DNA of 64,000 nucleotides from Aurantibacter_A sp039941195 (GTDB lineage: Bacteria > Bacteroidota > Bacteroidia > Flavobacteriales > Flavobacteriaceae). Under the pieces are notes generated by a model. The model did not search any database, was not told the origin of the DNA, and saw only the letters and a list, made by a program, of their open reading frames with translations. Position numbers and translations under genes: made by a program. Of this stretch, positions 46,974 through 55,811 are shown one piece after another (the first letter of the stretch is position 1; every line of letters begins with the position of its first letter). The DNA is taken from positions 1-64,000 of the forward strand of contig NZ_JBDVFA010000098.1 in assembly GCF_039941195.1 (NCBI RefSeq), read 5' to 3'.

Positions 46974-48398
46974 TCATGGCTTGAGATTATTTCTCATTTC
47001 TGAAAAACTATTCGCTGGTGGATTTTCAGGTAATGTTTTTTGAAATTCTTTAATTTTATTTAAAAGTTCAGCTACTTTTTCCGGATTCTCTTTTGTTATA
47101 TCGTATTCTTCAGCCCAATCTATGGATAGGTTGTACAATTCAGTTCTACCCATTTCACTATTGGTTAGAAGTTTCCAATTGTTTTCTTGAACCGCGGCGC
47201 TAGGCCAAAAATTTGGTAGGCTACTAGAAAAACGCCAATCCCAAAAAATAGGTTTATTTCTATCCATTTCATTTCCTAAAATGGCTGACACAATGCTCAT
47301 TCCATCCGATTTATAGTCCCGAGGTAAATTGGTTTGAGCAAGCTCTAAAAATGTAGGTAATAAATCTACAGCAGCAAGTTCAGTTGTTTTATTCACTACT
47401 CCCATTGGTGTTTTACCTGGCCATCGCACTAAAAAAGGGATGCGCACACCTCCAGCAAAAAGAGAACGTTTACGTCCTTTTAATCCATTAGCCTCGCCAA
47501 CTGAATAGTACGTTCCCATACCAGGGCCCGTTGAGTTATCTTCTGTAATTTTTGCTTTTCCAGTAATTTCTGGTCCATTATCAGATGAAAAAACAACTAA
47601 CGTATTTTCATCAATACCCAGATCTTTTAAAGTTTTAAACAATTCTCCAATACGTGCGTCATACTCCGCAATAACTGCTGCATATACTTGTTGTTGCTCG
47701 TTTAAATGTGAAAACTGCTTTAGATACTTTTCTTTAGGATAATGTGGTGTATGTGTTGCATGAATCCATGCATTTACAAAAAATGGCTTTTCTTTATTTT
47801 TCTTTACAAACTCAATAGTTTTATACAAGGTAGAATCGGCTTGCGTTTGATGTAAACTACTTGGTAGATTAAACGCACCATAATCGTCATATCCATATGC
47901 TAAAGGAGAAGGTCCATCTTTAACATGTGTATTAGACAAATGCCATTTACCATAATGTGCAGTTGAGTATCCGGCTTCTTTCAACATTCTAGGAAGCATA
48001 GGTGCTTGTGGATTTAACCAGTCTGGCATATTTCTTTTTACATGCGACTCAACTGAAGCAAAATGACCATGTACACTATGGCGAGCTGGAAATTGACCGG
48101 TTATAACTGCTACTCTACTTGGAGAACACACCGGATTTACAACAGAGAAATTTTGAAAATCTATACCCTCAGCCGCCATTTGATCAAGGTTAGGCGTTTT
48201 ACAAAAGGTACTACCGTGAATTCCTAAATCTGTATAACCCCAATCATCTGCGAAAATAAATATAATATTAGGTAAAACTTTTTCAGCTACTTCATCACTT
48301 GTCGGTGCTAATTTTGTTTGTTTTTCCCGGCAAGAAACTAACAGCAAAAGAATCGCTATTGGAAATAAGAATCTGTTTTTTACACTACTAATTTTCAT
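46974..48398 (-). CDS. Sulfatase, S1 family, lipoprotein
   Basis: 474 aa from the ATG at 48398; an upstream in-frame TTG is less likely. Lipobox LLLLVSC (Cys23). Formylglycine site VNPVCSPSRVAVITG (Cys92), metal site IFIFADDWGYTDLGIHG, and VVFSSDNGPEITGKA. Tightly packed between the GH29 fucosidase (32 nt) and the next sulfatase, so the three probably act in sequence on the same glycan. Confidence 0.93.
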   Translation of the reverse strand: MKISSVKNRFLFPIAILLLLVSCREKQTKLAPTSDEVAEKVLPNIIFIFADDWGYTDLGIHGSTFCKTPNLDQMAAEGIDFQNFSVVNPVCSPSRVAVITGQFPARHSVHGHFASVESHVKRNMPDWLNPQAPMLPRMLKEAGYSTAHYGKWHLSNTHVKDGPSPLAYGYDDYGAFNLPSSLHQTQADSTLYKTIEFVKKNKEKPFFVNAWIHATHTPHYPKEKYLKQFSHLNEQQQVYAAVIAEYDARIGELFKTLKDLGIDENTLVVFSSDNGPEITGKAKITEDNSTGPGMGTYYSVGEANGLKGRKRSLFAGGVRIPFLVRWPGKTPMGVVNKTTELAAVDLLPTFLELAQTNLPRDYKSDGMSIVSAILGNEMDRNKPIFWDWRFSSSLPNFWPSAAVQENNWKLLTNSEMGRTELYNLSIDWAEEYDITKENPEKVAELLNKIKEFQKTLPENPPANSFSEMRNNLKP

Positions 48399-48430
48399 AA
48401 TGGTATTAATAAGCAATAATGAAACTCAAC

Positions 48431-50221
48431 CTACTCCATACTAATTTCGGGGGTAAGTCTTAATTCTTTTAGACTTGCACTTTTGCTATTTCCATTTACA
48501 AGAGTTATTGTTAAAGAGTGATTTCCTGACTTCTTAAATTTAAGAAGGCCCATTTCGTAATATTGGTAAACACTTGATGAATTTTGTTCATTTTGCACGA
48601 CTTCACCTTCATCCGATTTAATATTCCATACCAATCGACCTTCACCAGTATAATTTAAATCTATTTGATAACTTCCTGAATCTTTTATTTCTATATCCCA
48701 GGTGACTTCGCTTTTGTTTGTCCAATTTTGAGCTTGCTCTATATGTTTCCATTCTCCAAATTTTTCCATCCATTTTTTTTCAGCAATAGTGCATTCTTTT
48801 GCACTTGCAAAATCTACTGCTAATGCTGTAGAAAATACTGGATCTATATAATTTGAAGGTGAAACATCTAATACGCCATCAACAGTAACCTCAATAACTG
48901 AAACCGATTGTTCTGGTCTTTTTACTGGCAAACTTATACTTACCCAATTACTATTATCAGTCTCTAATTTCAATTTATCACCATTAACTATCAAATTAGC
49001 AGTAGTGATATTATTTTTTAACCCTGGCAACCATAATTTACCATCCAATGGCCATTTATAAACACATAAATTTAATTTATCATCTTTCGAAATCGTCACA
49101 TCACCCCATGGCAGAGCATGCCCCCATGGTGAAGCACCTGCATTATATATTACCTGTGGATATCTGTTAATCCATTCTCCAGTAGCTTCAAGAGATTTCA
49201 CTGCTTCATTGGGTACAGTACCATTTGGTGCTGGACCTACATTTAACATATACGTACCACCACGAGCTACCGTAGAAATAACACTTTTCAATATCCGTTT
49301 TGGGCTTTTCCAATTTTGATCATACCAGGCATAACCCCAAGAATCGTTAGTAACATCTACAGTTTCCCATAATCCATCAATATTTTTAAGAGGTATATTC
49401 ATATCTCCTAATGACTGATAATCACCCAAACCATGACCAGCACGACCTGAGATCATAGCATTTGGTTGATGTTTACGTACTACCTGCACCAATTCTTCTA
49501 CATACTTTTTTTCCATATCACCAGGAGTGTCGAACCACACCATTGCAATATCTCCGTATTCTGTAACAATTTCTTTCACTTGAGGTAAGCATTTCTTTTT
49601 GAAGTAATAGTCAAAACCTACTTCTTTTCCTTTTTCATTTATTTTAGGCCCTCCATTTCCTCCAGGGAATGTCCAATCTTGATTGTGGGAATAATAAAAC
49701 CCAAACCCCAAACCTAAATCTTTACAGGCTTTTGCCAATTCCTTCATGGGATCCCTAGTAAAAAGGGTTGCTTTTACGATATTAAAATCGTTGCTTTTTG
49801 AGTTGTACATAGCAAAACCGTCATGATGTTTACTTGTAATCACAATGTATTTCATGCCAGCATTTTTTGCTAATTGCGCAATTGCTTTGGCGTCAAAGTT
49901 TACAGGGTCAAAATTCTTAGCTTCTGCCTTATATTCTTTAACTGGAATTCCTGCTCTCCTTGGGTTCATTATCCATTCACTTATTCCATAATAAGTAGAG
50001 TCTTTCCATTTATTTCCAATATTAGAATACAACCCCCAATGAATAAACATGGCATAATTTCCATTATCAAAAAGTGCTGTTCGAGATTCAGGAGCACTTG
50101 TCCCTTGCTTTTTTTGATTACCCCACATTTCATCCATGCCTTTAGGCTCATCATCTTGTGCCTTTAGAAAAGCAGCTAGCATAATAAATGTAAATACGAG
50201 TATCTTTTTTAACATTCTCAT
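48431..50221 (-). CDS. Alpha-L-fucosidase, GH29
   Basis: Releases terminal L-fucose. 596 aa with a signal peptide ending at LKAQ; ATGs at 50221 and 50215 are both possible starts. GH29 motifs: MFIHWGLYSNIG, YIVITSKHHDGFAMY, FGFYYSHNQDW and the nucleophile Asp in AMVWFDTPGDM (about residue 231). The catalytic barrel ends near residue 360. Two beta domains follow, the last (about 480-590: GSYQIDLNYTGEGRLVWNIK) looking like a carbohydrate-binding or DUF5077-type module. First gene of the operon fucosidase-sulfatase-sulfatase-GH141-araC-sulfatase, under promoter B. Confidence 0.94.
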   Translation of the reverse strand: MRMLKKILVFTFIMLAAFLKAQDDEPKGMDEMWGNQKKQGTSAPESRTALFDNGNYAMFIHWGLYSNIGNKWKDSTYYGISEWIMNPRRAGIPVKEYKAEAKNFDPVNFDAKAIAQLAKNAGMKYIVITSKHHDGFAMYNSKSNDFNIVKATLFTRDPMKELAKACKDLGLGFGFYYSHNQDWTFPGGNGGPKINEKGKEVGFDYYFKKKCLPQVKEIVTEYGDIAMVWFDTPGDMEKKYVEELVQVVRKHQPNAMISGRAGHGLGDYQSLGDMNIPLKNIDGLWETVDVTNDSWGYAWYDQNWKSPKRILKSVISTVARGGTYMLNVGPAPNGTVPNEAVKSLEATGEWINRYPQVIYNAGASPWGHALPWGDVTISKDDKLNLCVYKWPLDGKLWLPGLKNNITTANLIVNGDKLKLETDNSNWVSISLPVKRPEQSVSVIEVTVDGVLDVSPSNYIDPVFSTALAVDFASAKECTIAEKKWMEKFGEWKHIEQAQNWTNKSEVTWDIEIKDSGSYQIDLNYTGEGRLVWNIKSDEGEVVQNEQNSSSVYQYYEMGLLKFKKSGNHSLTITLVNGNSKSASLKELRLTPEISME

Positions 50222-50388
50222 TATCAAAATTTGGTGTATTGATTCAATAATTTCTATGTGCAGTTTCCTTACTAATATTCACCTTCACCATTTCAGCTAT
50301 AGGAGGCGAATACTAAGTTTAAATATAGAAGTACTAAACAAGTATTTATTAAAACTGCTAATGATTAATGAATCAATTCTACAACAAA

Positions 50389-50454
50389 CAAATCTATATT
50401 ATCGAAAAGATGAATGCCACCTATTAATAAACCAAATGTGATACTATTTTTGCA
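50389..50454 (-). promoter_or_regulatory. Shared-motif promoter B, fucosidase operon
   Basis: The 38-nt element (minus strand 50454-50417) has core GCAAAAATAGTATCA (50453-50439) exactly 57 nt before the -7 box TAGATTTG (50396-50389), and GGTGG (50421-50417) ending 20 nt before it. The 330-nt gap between the fucosidase and the esterase genes holds this promoter and a leader of roughly 160 nt; no other feature is visible there. Confidence 0.75.
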
Positions 50455-50557
50455 TCAATTGAGAATTTAAATGATTTTAGGTGTAAAAAGCAGGTAGAAT
50501 TTTATTGATTCGTAATTTAAGTGTGTAAAAAATAAATTTTTCAGAAATTTTATTATT

Positions 50558-52039
50558 TCAAGGCACTGGTTTAAAACTATCCGTTCTAAATGGTTGAGCA
50601 GGCAAATCCGCTTCATTTACCAAATTAACTTCTGGTTTTGCCGAAAAAGCATATCTAACATATAGTGGATGTTTTACTTTTGAGCTAGTTAATACTATCG
50701 TTTCTCCATTAATCTTGGCATCAGCTTTATGCCACTCTTTTGTATCGTTTGCTAACCAAAAAGCCAAGGGGGAATTTCCATCATTAGTTTTTAAACCTTT
50801 AGCATTTTCATACATTATCGTAATAGATTTACTAGAAATAATTACATCATTTAATTTAGGTCCCTCAGCAGTAATATCTTTATTAATAAACGTCTTTTCA
50901 GCCATAAGCGCTAATCTTTTTCCGATAGGCAATTTATCCTTAGGATGAATATCATGAGCTTCACCCAAATCTATTGTTGTAATCATTTCGGCATTCGAAA
51001 GCTCCAAAAGTTTATATTGCGATTCTCGAAACCAGGCCCAAGAAAGGTCATCCGGTTTTTCAGCACTTGGGTTATTTTTATTCTTCTTATTCCCTACAAA
51101 ACCAGGCAATGTAATTCCCATAATTTGTAACTCCTTATTCTCCCATAATTTTCGAAGATGTTTCACCCAAAGTGGAAGTGATTCTCCATATTGCAACATT
51201 GCTTCAATTGATTTGGTATTGGCTTCCCCCTGATACCAAACTAACCCTCGACAAGAAATTGGGATTAATGGATTTAGCATACTATTGAAGATAATATTTG
51301 GTTGCGTACGTAAAAAAATATCTTCTTTAGTTGTCCTTTCTTTTCCTTTAGCTAATATTTCTACTATTCTTTTTTGCTTTGCTGTGTCTGCATCAAAATC
51401 GTTCATTATTGAATTGAAGTGCGGCAATTGTTTCGTCATTGCCCTTGGCATCCAACCTTCAATGGACGAACTACCCCAAGAGGTTAAAATTATACCGACA
51501 GGAACATCAGCAGACTCCTGTAAAAAATGAGCAAAAGAAAAGGCTACTGCGCTAGCGGGATTTTCAATTTTCCACTCCCCGTTTACATACTTTTGTTCAT
51601 CAAAAGATACTGTTCGCTCAACCTGTAAAGTTCGAATATTCTTAGCTACTGCTTCTAATGCTTTGATATCTGGAATATTATTATAGCCCATTTGCATATT
51701 AGATTGCCCAAAACATATCCAAACTTCGCCAACCATCACATCATTAAATACTATAGAATCAGTTTCGGATTCAACCTTAAAAGAATAAGGTCCACCTGCT
51801 TTTTGTGACGGAATTACAACTTGCCATTCTCCTTTAGAATTAGTTTGAGTTTTTACTGAAACACCGTCTATAAAAACCGAAATCATCGCATCAGGTTTAG
51901 CTTCACCCCAAATATTCAAAGGCATATCCCGTTGCAGAACCATGTGTTCTTGAAATGGAGAACCTAGTTTTAATTCTTGAGCAAAAAAAGTAGTGACCGA
52001 TAATAGAAAGAATACAATTTGTAAGCTATATGTTCTCAT
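50558..52039 (-). CDS. Sialate O-acetylesterase-type esterase (SASA family)
   Basis: A carbohydrate esterase that removes O-acetyl groups. 493 aa with a signal peptide ending at FFAQ. The SGNH-type nucleophile motif is ICFGQSNMQMGY (Ser113), with LVWYQGEANT and the catalytic Asp/His in DLGEAHDIHPKDK. In a fucan locus the likely substrate is acetylated fucose or other sugar in the polysaccharide rather than sialic acid. It lies 19 nt downstream of a sulfatase gene; these two form their own unit, without the shared 15-nt motif. Confidence 0.9.
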   Translation of the reverse strand: MRTYSLQIVFFLLSVTTFFAQELKLGSPFQEHMVLQRDMPLNIWGEAKPDAMISVFIDGVSVKTQTNSKGEWQVVIPSQKAGGPYSFKVESETDSIVFNDVMVGEVWICFGQSNMQMGYNNIPDIKALEAVAKNIRTLQVERTVSFDEQKYVNGEWKIENPASAVAFSFAHFLQESADVPVGIILTSWGSSSIEGWMPRAMTKQLPHFNSIMNDFDADTAKQKRIVEILAKGKERTTKEDIFLRTQPNIIFNSMLNPLIPISCRGLVWYQGEANTKSIEAMLQYGESLPLWVKHLRKLWENKELQIMGITLPGFVGNKKNKNNPSAEKPDDLSWAWFRESQYKLLELSNAEMITTIDLGEAHDIHPKDKLPIGKRLALMAEKTFINKDITAEGPKLNDVIISSKSITIMYENAKGLKTNDGNSPLAFWLANDTKEWHKADAKINGETIVLTSSKVKHPLYVRYAFSAKPEVNLVNEADLPAQPFRTDSFKPVP

Positions 52040-52058
52040 TAATTAATTTTGGTTGAGA

Positions 52059-53540
52059 TTATTTGGCTAAATAGGTTCCTTGATCAAAAGTAAACACATC
52101 CGATTGCGTTCTCGCTTCTTGTAAAATAGATGCCATTTCACTAACGATATCTGGATTTTCATTAGCTAAATTATTAGTTTCACCAATATCACTCAAAAGG
52201 TCATAGAGCTCTATTTTAGAATTTTCTTTGTCAAAAACATTATATTTAACCGCTTTCCAATTTCCTTTTCTTATTGCTTGTCTACCTCCTCTTTCATGAA
52301 ACTCCCAGTACAAATACGCATGTTTTTTCTGATTTTTATCATCACCGAGTAATGTTGGTAAAAATGAAATTCCATCTAAATTATCTGGTGTTTCTAGACC
52401 AGCTATTTCAGAAAAAGTTGGAAAAACATCCCAAAAAGCTGAGGCATGACTAGATGTAGTCTTTGGTTTAATTTTTCCGGGCCAACTAACAATCATTGGC
52501 ACACGTATTCCACCTTCATATAAATCCCTTTTTACACCCTTAAGTGGACCATTACTATCAAAAAAATCAGGGTCAGCACCACCTTCTTCATGGGGTCCAT
52601 TATCTGATGTAAAAATTATTATAGTATTTTCAGCCAATCCTAACGCCTCAACTTTGGCTACTATTTCTCCTACTTGCTTGTCCAATAAATCAACCATGGC
52701 AGCGAAAGTAGCATGCGTTTCTTTTTGTGATCGATATGGCCCTAAATTAAATTCAGGCCCATCATCTTCTCCTTCATACATTTTGTCAGGTGAAAACTTA
52801 GCTCTGTATTTAGCGATATATTCTTCAGGAGCTGCCAATTCTGCATGAGGAATAATCGATGGAACATATAAAAAGAAGGGGGTATTCTTATTTTTATCAA
52901 TAAACTTTAGTACTTCTTCATGTATAAGTTCTGGAGCATACTGTCCATCATTTTTATCAAAATTTTCTGAAAGTACTATCGAATCATTATTAGACCATAA
53001 ATGATATGGATAATAATTATGACCTAAACGTTGACAATTATATCCGTAAAAAGTATCAAAACCCTGCTTCATCGGGTCACCTTCTGACCCAGGGAAACCC
53101 AAGCCCCATTTTCCAAAAGCACCTGTTGCATATCCAGCTTTTTTCATAGCCTCTGCCATAGTATAAGTGTTATCTGGAATAGGGTATTGCCCTTCGGGTT
53201 GTATTTCTTTATTACCTCTAACTACAGTATGCCCAGTATGCATGCCCGTTAACAATGCAGACCGCGATGGCGCACATACAGTGCTACCTGAATAGTGTTG
53301 AGTAAATAACATTCCTGAATTGGCAAGCCTATCAATGTTAGGTGTACTAAACTTTTTTTGACCGTAGATACTTAAATCGCCATAACCGAGGTCATCTGCA
53401 AGAATATAAATGATATTTGGCTTAGTATAGTTATTTCCTTCAGCAACCGTCTCTTTTTGCTGTTCCTTATTTTCTCTGCAAGAATTCACAAAGGCAACTA
53501 AACTTAAAATTACTGCTAACACAAAGGTGGTTTTCTTCAT
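52059..53540 (-). CDS. Sulfatase, S1 family, lipoprotein
   Basis: 493 aa. Lipobox FVNSC (Cys21). Formylglycine site GSTVCAPSRSALLTGMHTGH (Cys89), metal site YILADDLGYGDLSIYG, and IIFTSDNGPHEEGGADPDFF, close to the N-acetylgalactosamine-6-sulfatase-like arylsulfatases. First gene of the PUL on the minus strand. Its upstream 163 nt show no clear promoter and no shared motif. Confidence 0.93.
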   Translation of the reverse strand: MKKTTFVLAVILSLVAFVNSCRENKEQQKETVAEGNNYTKPNIIYILADDLGYGDLSIYGQKKFSTPNIDRLANSGMLFTQHYSGSTVCAPSRSALLTGMHTGHTVVRGNKEIQPEGQYPIPDNTYTMAEAMKKAGYATGAFGKWGLGFPGSEGDPMKQGFDTFYGYNCQRLGHNYYPYHLWSNNDSIVLSENFDKNDGQYAPELIHEEVLKFIDKNKNTPFFLYVPSIIPHAELAAPEEYIAKYRAKFSPDKMYEGEDDGPEFNLGPYRSQKETHATFAAMVDLLDKQVGEIVAKVEALGLAENTIIIFTSDNGPHEEGGADPDFFDSNGPLKGVKRDLYEGGIRVPMIVSWPGKIKPKTTSSHASAFWDVFPTFSEIAGLETPDNLDGISFLPTLLGDDKNQKKHAYLYWEFHERGGRQAIRKGNWKAVKYNVFDKENSKIELYDLLSDIGETNNLANENPDIVSEMASILQEARTQSDVFTFDQGTYLAK

Positions 53541-53703
53541 AGCAACAATTTAATAAACATAAACTAATTACCCATGTACTGCAACTACAAATAACCTTTT
53601 ATTTAGTTTATTAAAAGGGATAAGCAACAAAAAAATATCTCACCGATGTTTTGAAATAAAAAAAGGCAGGCCGAAAAATTGGGATATTCTCCAAACTAAT
53701 AAC

Positions 53704-54648
53704 CTATTCGGGAATTGACTCTCCAAATTTATATTTAATTCTATGAATACCATCTTCTACTTCACTAGAATATATTATCCCATTAAAGTAATCTATTCTA
53801 ATATCTGTATCAGCATTAAAAAATATGGTTTCTATTTCATTTGATTCAAACTCCTCTGAAAGTGCTAATAAGTCAGAATCAGCGTCAAAAGTAAAAGACA
53901 CCTTACTACCATCTTCTTTGATTCCATTTAAACTAACATTTCTTGCTCCATTTCGGACTAAGTACCTTAAATGTAAGAGCATTCGATAATCAACGAATTT
54001 ATACATAGGAATATTAGTTTCTTCATCATATGAGAATATATCATCTTCTGTATAGTAAATATTACCTGTTAAAGATGAATTCAAATCCAGTCCATTATCG
54101 CCAGTTCTGAATAATCCTGCTGATGAAAACGCAAAACCTGAAATATACCTATTGCCAAATGGATAACTCTCTATTTTGTATTTTTCATCTTGGGATATAA
54201 ACAAAGTTCCTCCTCCTTTTTTAGTGATATTATAATCAGTATTTACCAATACGGCATCTAAGACATCATATTGCCATCCCTTTTTATAGTTAATAGAAGA
54301 ATATTTTTTCAAATTTTCATCTATCGATTTTTTTCGTGCAATTTCCATCCTCAAAATATGTATTTCAGCGTCAGCATCGCTCGCTCCTAGCTCTCCAAAT
54401 AATTGCGAGTCACCAGATATTCCAAGGGCAAGATTAACATTGGGATATGCTTCATCATTCCATTGAAAACCCATACAAGAATTATGAGGCGACATCGAGC
54501 GTATTGTATTTAACTCTACCAATTGAGCAGTTTCTTCGATATTCAAAGGTGTTTCCAATTCTGTGTCATCATCTTTTGAGCAAAGTGAGAGAGGAAGAAC
54601 GGTAAAGACTAATATTAAAAATTTGGCGCTGAATATAAATGCTTTCAT
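53704..54648 (-). CDS. Unknown lipoprotein
   Basis: Not recognised. 314 aa with signal peptide and lipobox PLSLC followed by acidic KDDDTELE, so probably exported to the outer membrane. The body has no motif I know: several Asp/Glu-rich beta-looking stretches (ISGFAFSSAGLFRTGDNGLD, IDYFNGIIYSSEVEDGIHRI). It sits just upstream of the PUL on the same strand with a 163-nt gap, so it may or may not belong to it. Nothing else is visible in the 277-nt divergent gap to the next gene. Confidence 0.7.
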   Translation of the reverse strand: MKAFIFSAKFLILVFTVLPLSLCSKDDDTELETPLNIEETAQLVELNTIRSMSPHNSCMGFQWNDEAYPNVNLALGISGDSQLFGELGASDADAEIHILRMEIARKKSIDENLKKYSSINYKKGWQYDVLDAVLVNTDYNITKKGGGTLFISQDEKYKIESYPFGNRYISGFAFSSAGLFRTGDNGLDLNSSLTGNIYYTEDDIFSYDEETNIPMYKFVDYRMLLHLRYLVRNGARNVSLNGIKEDGSKVSFTFDADSDLLALSEEFESNEIETIFFNADTDIRIDYFNGIIYSSEVEDGIHRIKYKFGESIPE

Positions 54649-54925
54649 ATAGTAGAAAAAATATTTCGGCTAATCTAATAAAAATTCTAAATACGAAGTT
54701 TCATTTTAAATAGGAAACCACATCTCCTGGGCCCATTTTTTATGGAATTCTACTACAAGCAATTTTATTCAAAATGTAATGGATAGGCATTCACTTTTTC
54801 GCTTCAGAATTTAGGCCTTAATACCCGAATCACTAAAGTAGAATTCAATTCTAATTAAGGAATCTCTGTTCTTACGACTAAACTCGTGTTATTTAAAATA
54901 ACAAAACCATCATAAACCATTTACA

Positions 54926-55672
54926 ATGAGTAGCTATATCAAAAAAATTCACAGTGATTATTTAAATATAAGCACTTCTCAAATGATTGAAGTGGACCGG
55001 TTGATGATAGAAGAGTACCACATTGAATTAATTCAAATGATGGAAAACGCCGGACGCTGTTTAGCAATCCTCGCAAAAGAGCGATTCTTCAATGGAGATG
55101 TAGAAGGAAAGAATATTGTAGTATTGGCCGGAACCGGCGGTAATGGTGGAGGTGCATTAGTGGCAGCACGACGATTACATAATTGGGGAGCAAATGTAAA
55201 GGTGTTAGTTACAGCTGAAGAAGAAAAATTCACCCCTATTCCATTTCATCAATATAAAATTTTAAAACGGATGGGCGTTTCAATTCAATTAGCGGATAAA
55301 ATTAAAACAATTGACACTCCTGATGTTGTACTTGACGGAATCATCGGTTACAGTTTAAAGGGAAATCCGCGAGGTTTAGCCGCTGAGATGATACATTGGG
55401 CAAACACACAAAAAGTTCCGATAGTAGCTCTAGACACTCCTACTGGATTAGATTTGACTAGTGGAACGCGCTATGATACAATTATAAAGGCAAACGCAAC
55501 CCTGACTTTGGCAATGCCAAAAAAGGGACTTTTTGTTGAGGATTTCAAAACCATAGTCGGCGAATTATACGTTGGTGATATTAGCGTACCGAATGAACTT
55601 TACAGAGAAAAAAGCCTCGGATTAATTCCAGATAATATGTTTAGATATTCTGATATCATACGATTGTATTAA
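54926..55672 (+). CDS. nnrE: NAD(P)H-hydrate epimerase (YjeF N-terminal domain)
   Basis: Repairs damaged NAD(P)H by interconverting R- and S-NAD(P)HX. 248 aa with the Rossmann-like motif VLAGTGGNGGGALVAARRL (about 65-83), VVLDGIIGYSLKGNPRG, and ALDTPTGLDLTSGT containing the conserved Asp. The C-terminal dehydratase domain found in most bacterial YjeF fusions is absent, so the epimerase is stand-alone. It precedes the Rieske/GltS gene by 139 nt. Possibly a divergent member with another role, since the bacterial norm is a fusion. Confidence 0.82.
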   Translation: MSSYIKKIHSDYLNISTSQMIEVDRLMIEEYHIELIQMMENAGRCLAILAKERFFNGDVEGKNIVVLAGTGGNGGGALVAARRLHNWGANVKVLVTAEEEKFTPIPFHQYKILKRMGVSIQLADKIKTIDTPDVVLDGIIGYSLKGNPRGLAAEMIHWANTQKVPIVALDTPTGLDLTSGTRYDTIIKANATLTLAMPKKGLFVEDFKTIVGELYVGDISVPNELYREKSLGLIPDNMFRYSDIIRLY

Positions 55673-55811
55673 CAACGTGAATTTGACTTAAACCTAAATC
55701 GAAACTTATAAAAATTGAATTTCTCATTTCTAATTAGCACATAATCAATTAAAGAATTTTCTTATGTTAAAAAGATACTCTAATAACTCAATATCAACCA
55801 AATAAGATTAC

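Noticed and set aside
50558..52039. True sialic acid metabolism
   Set aside because: No sialidase, lyase or transporter for sialic acid is present; the esterase fits deacetylation of a fucan better.
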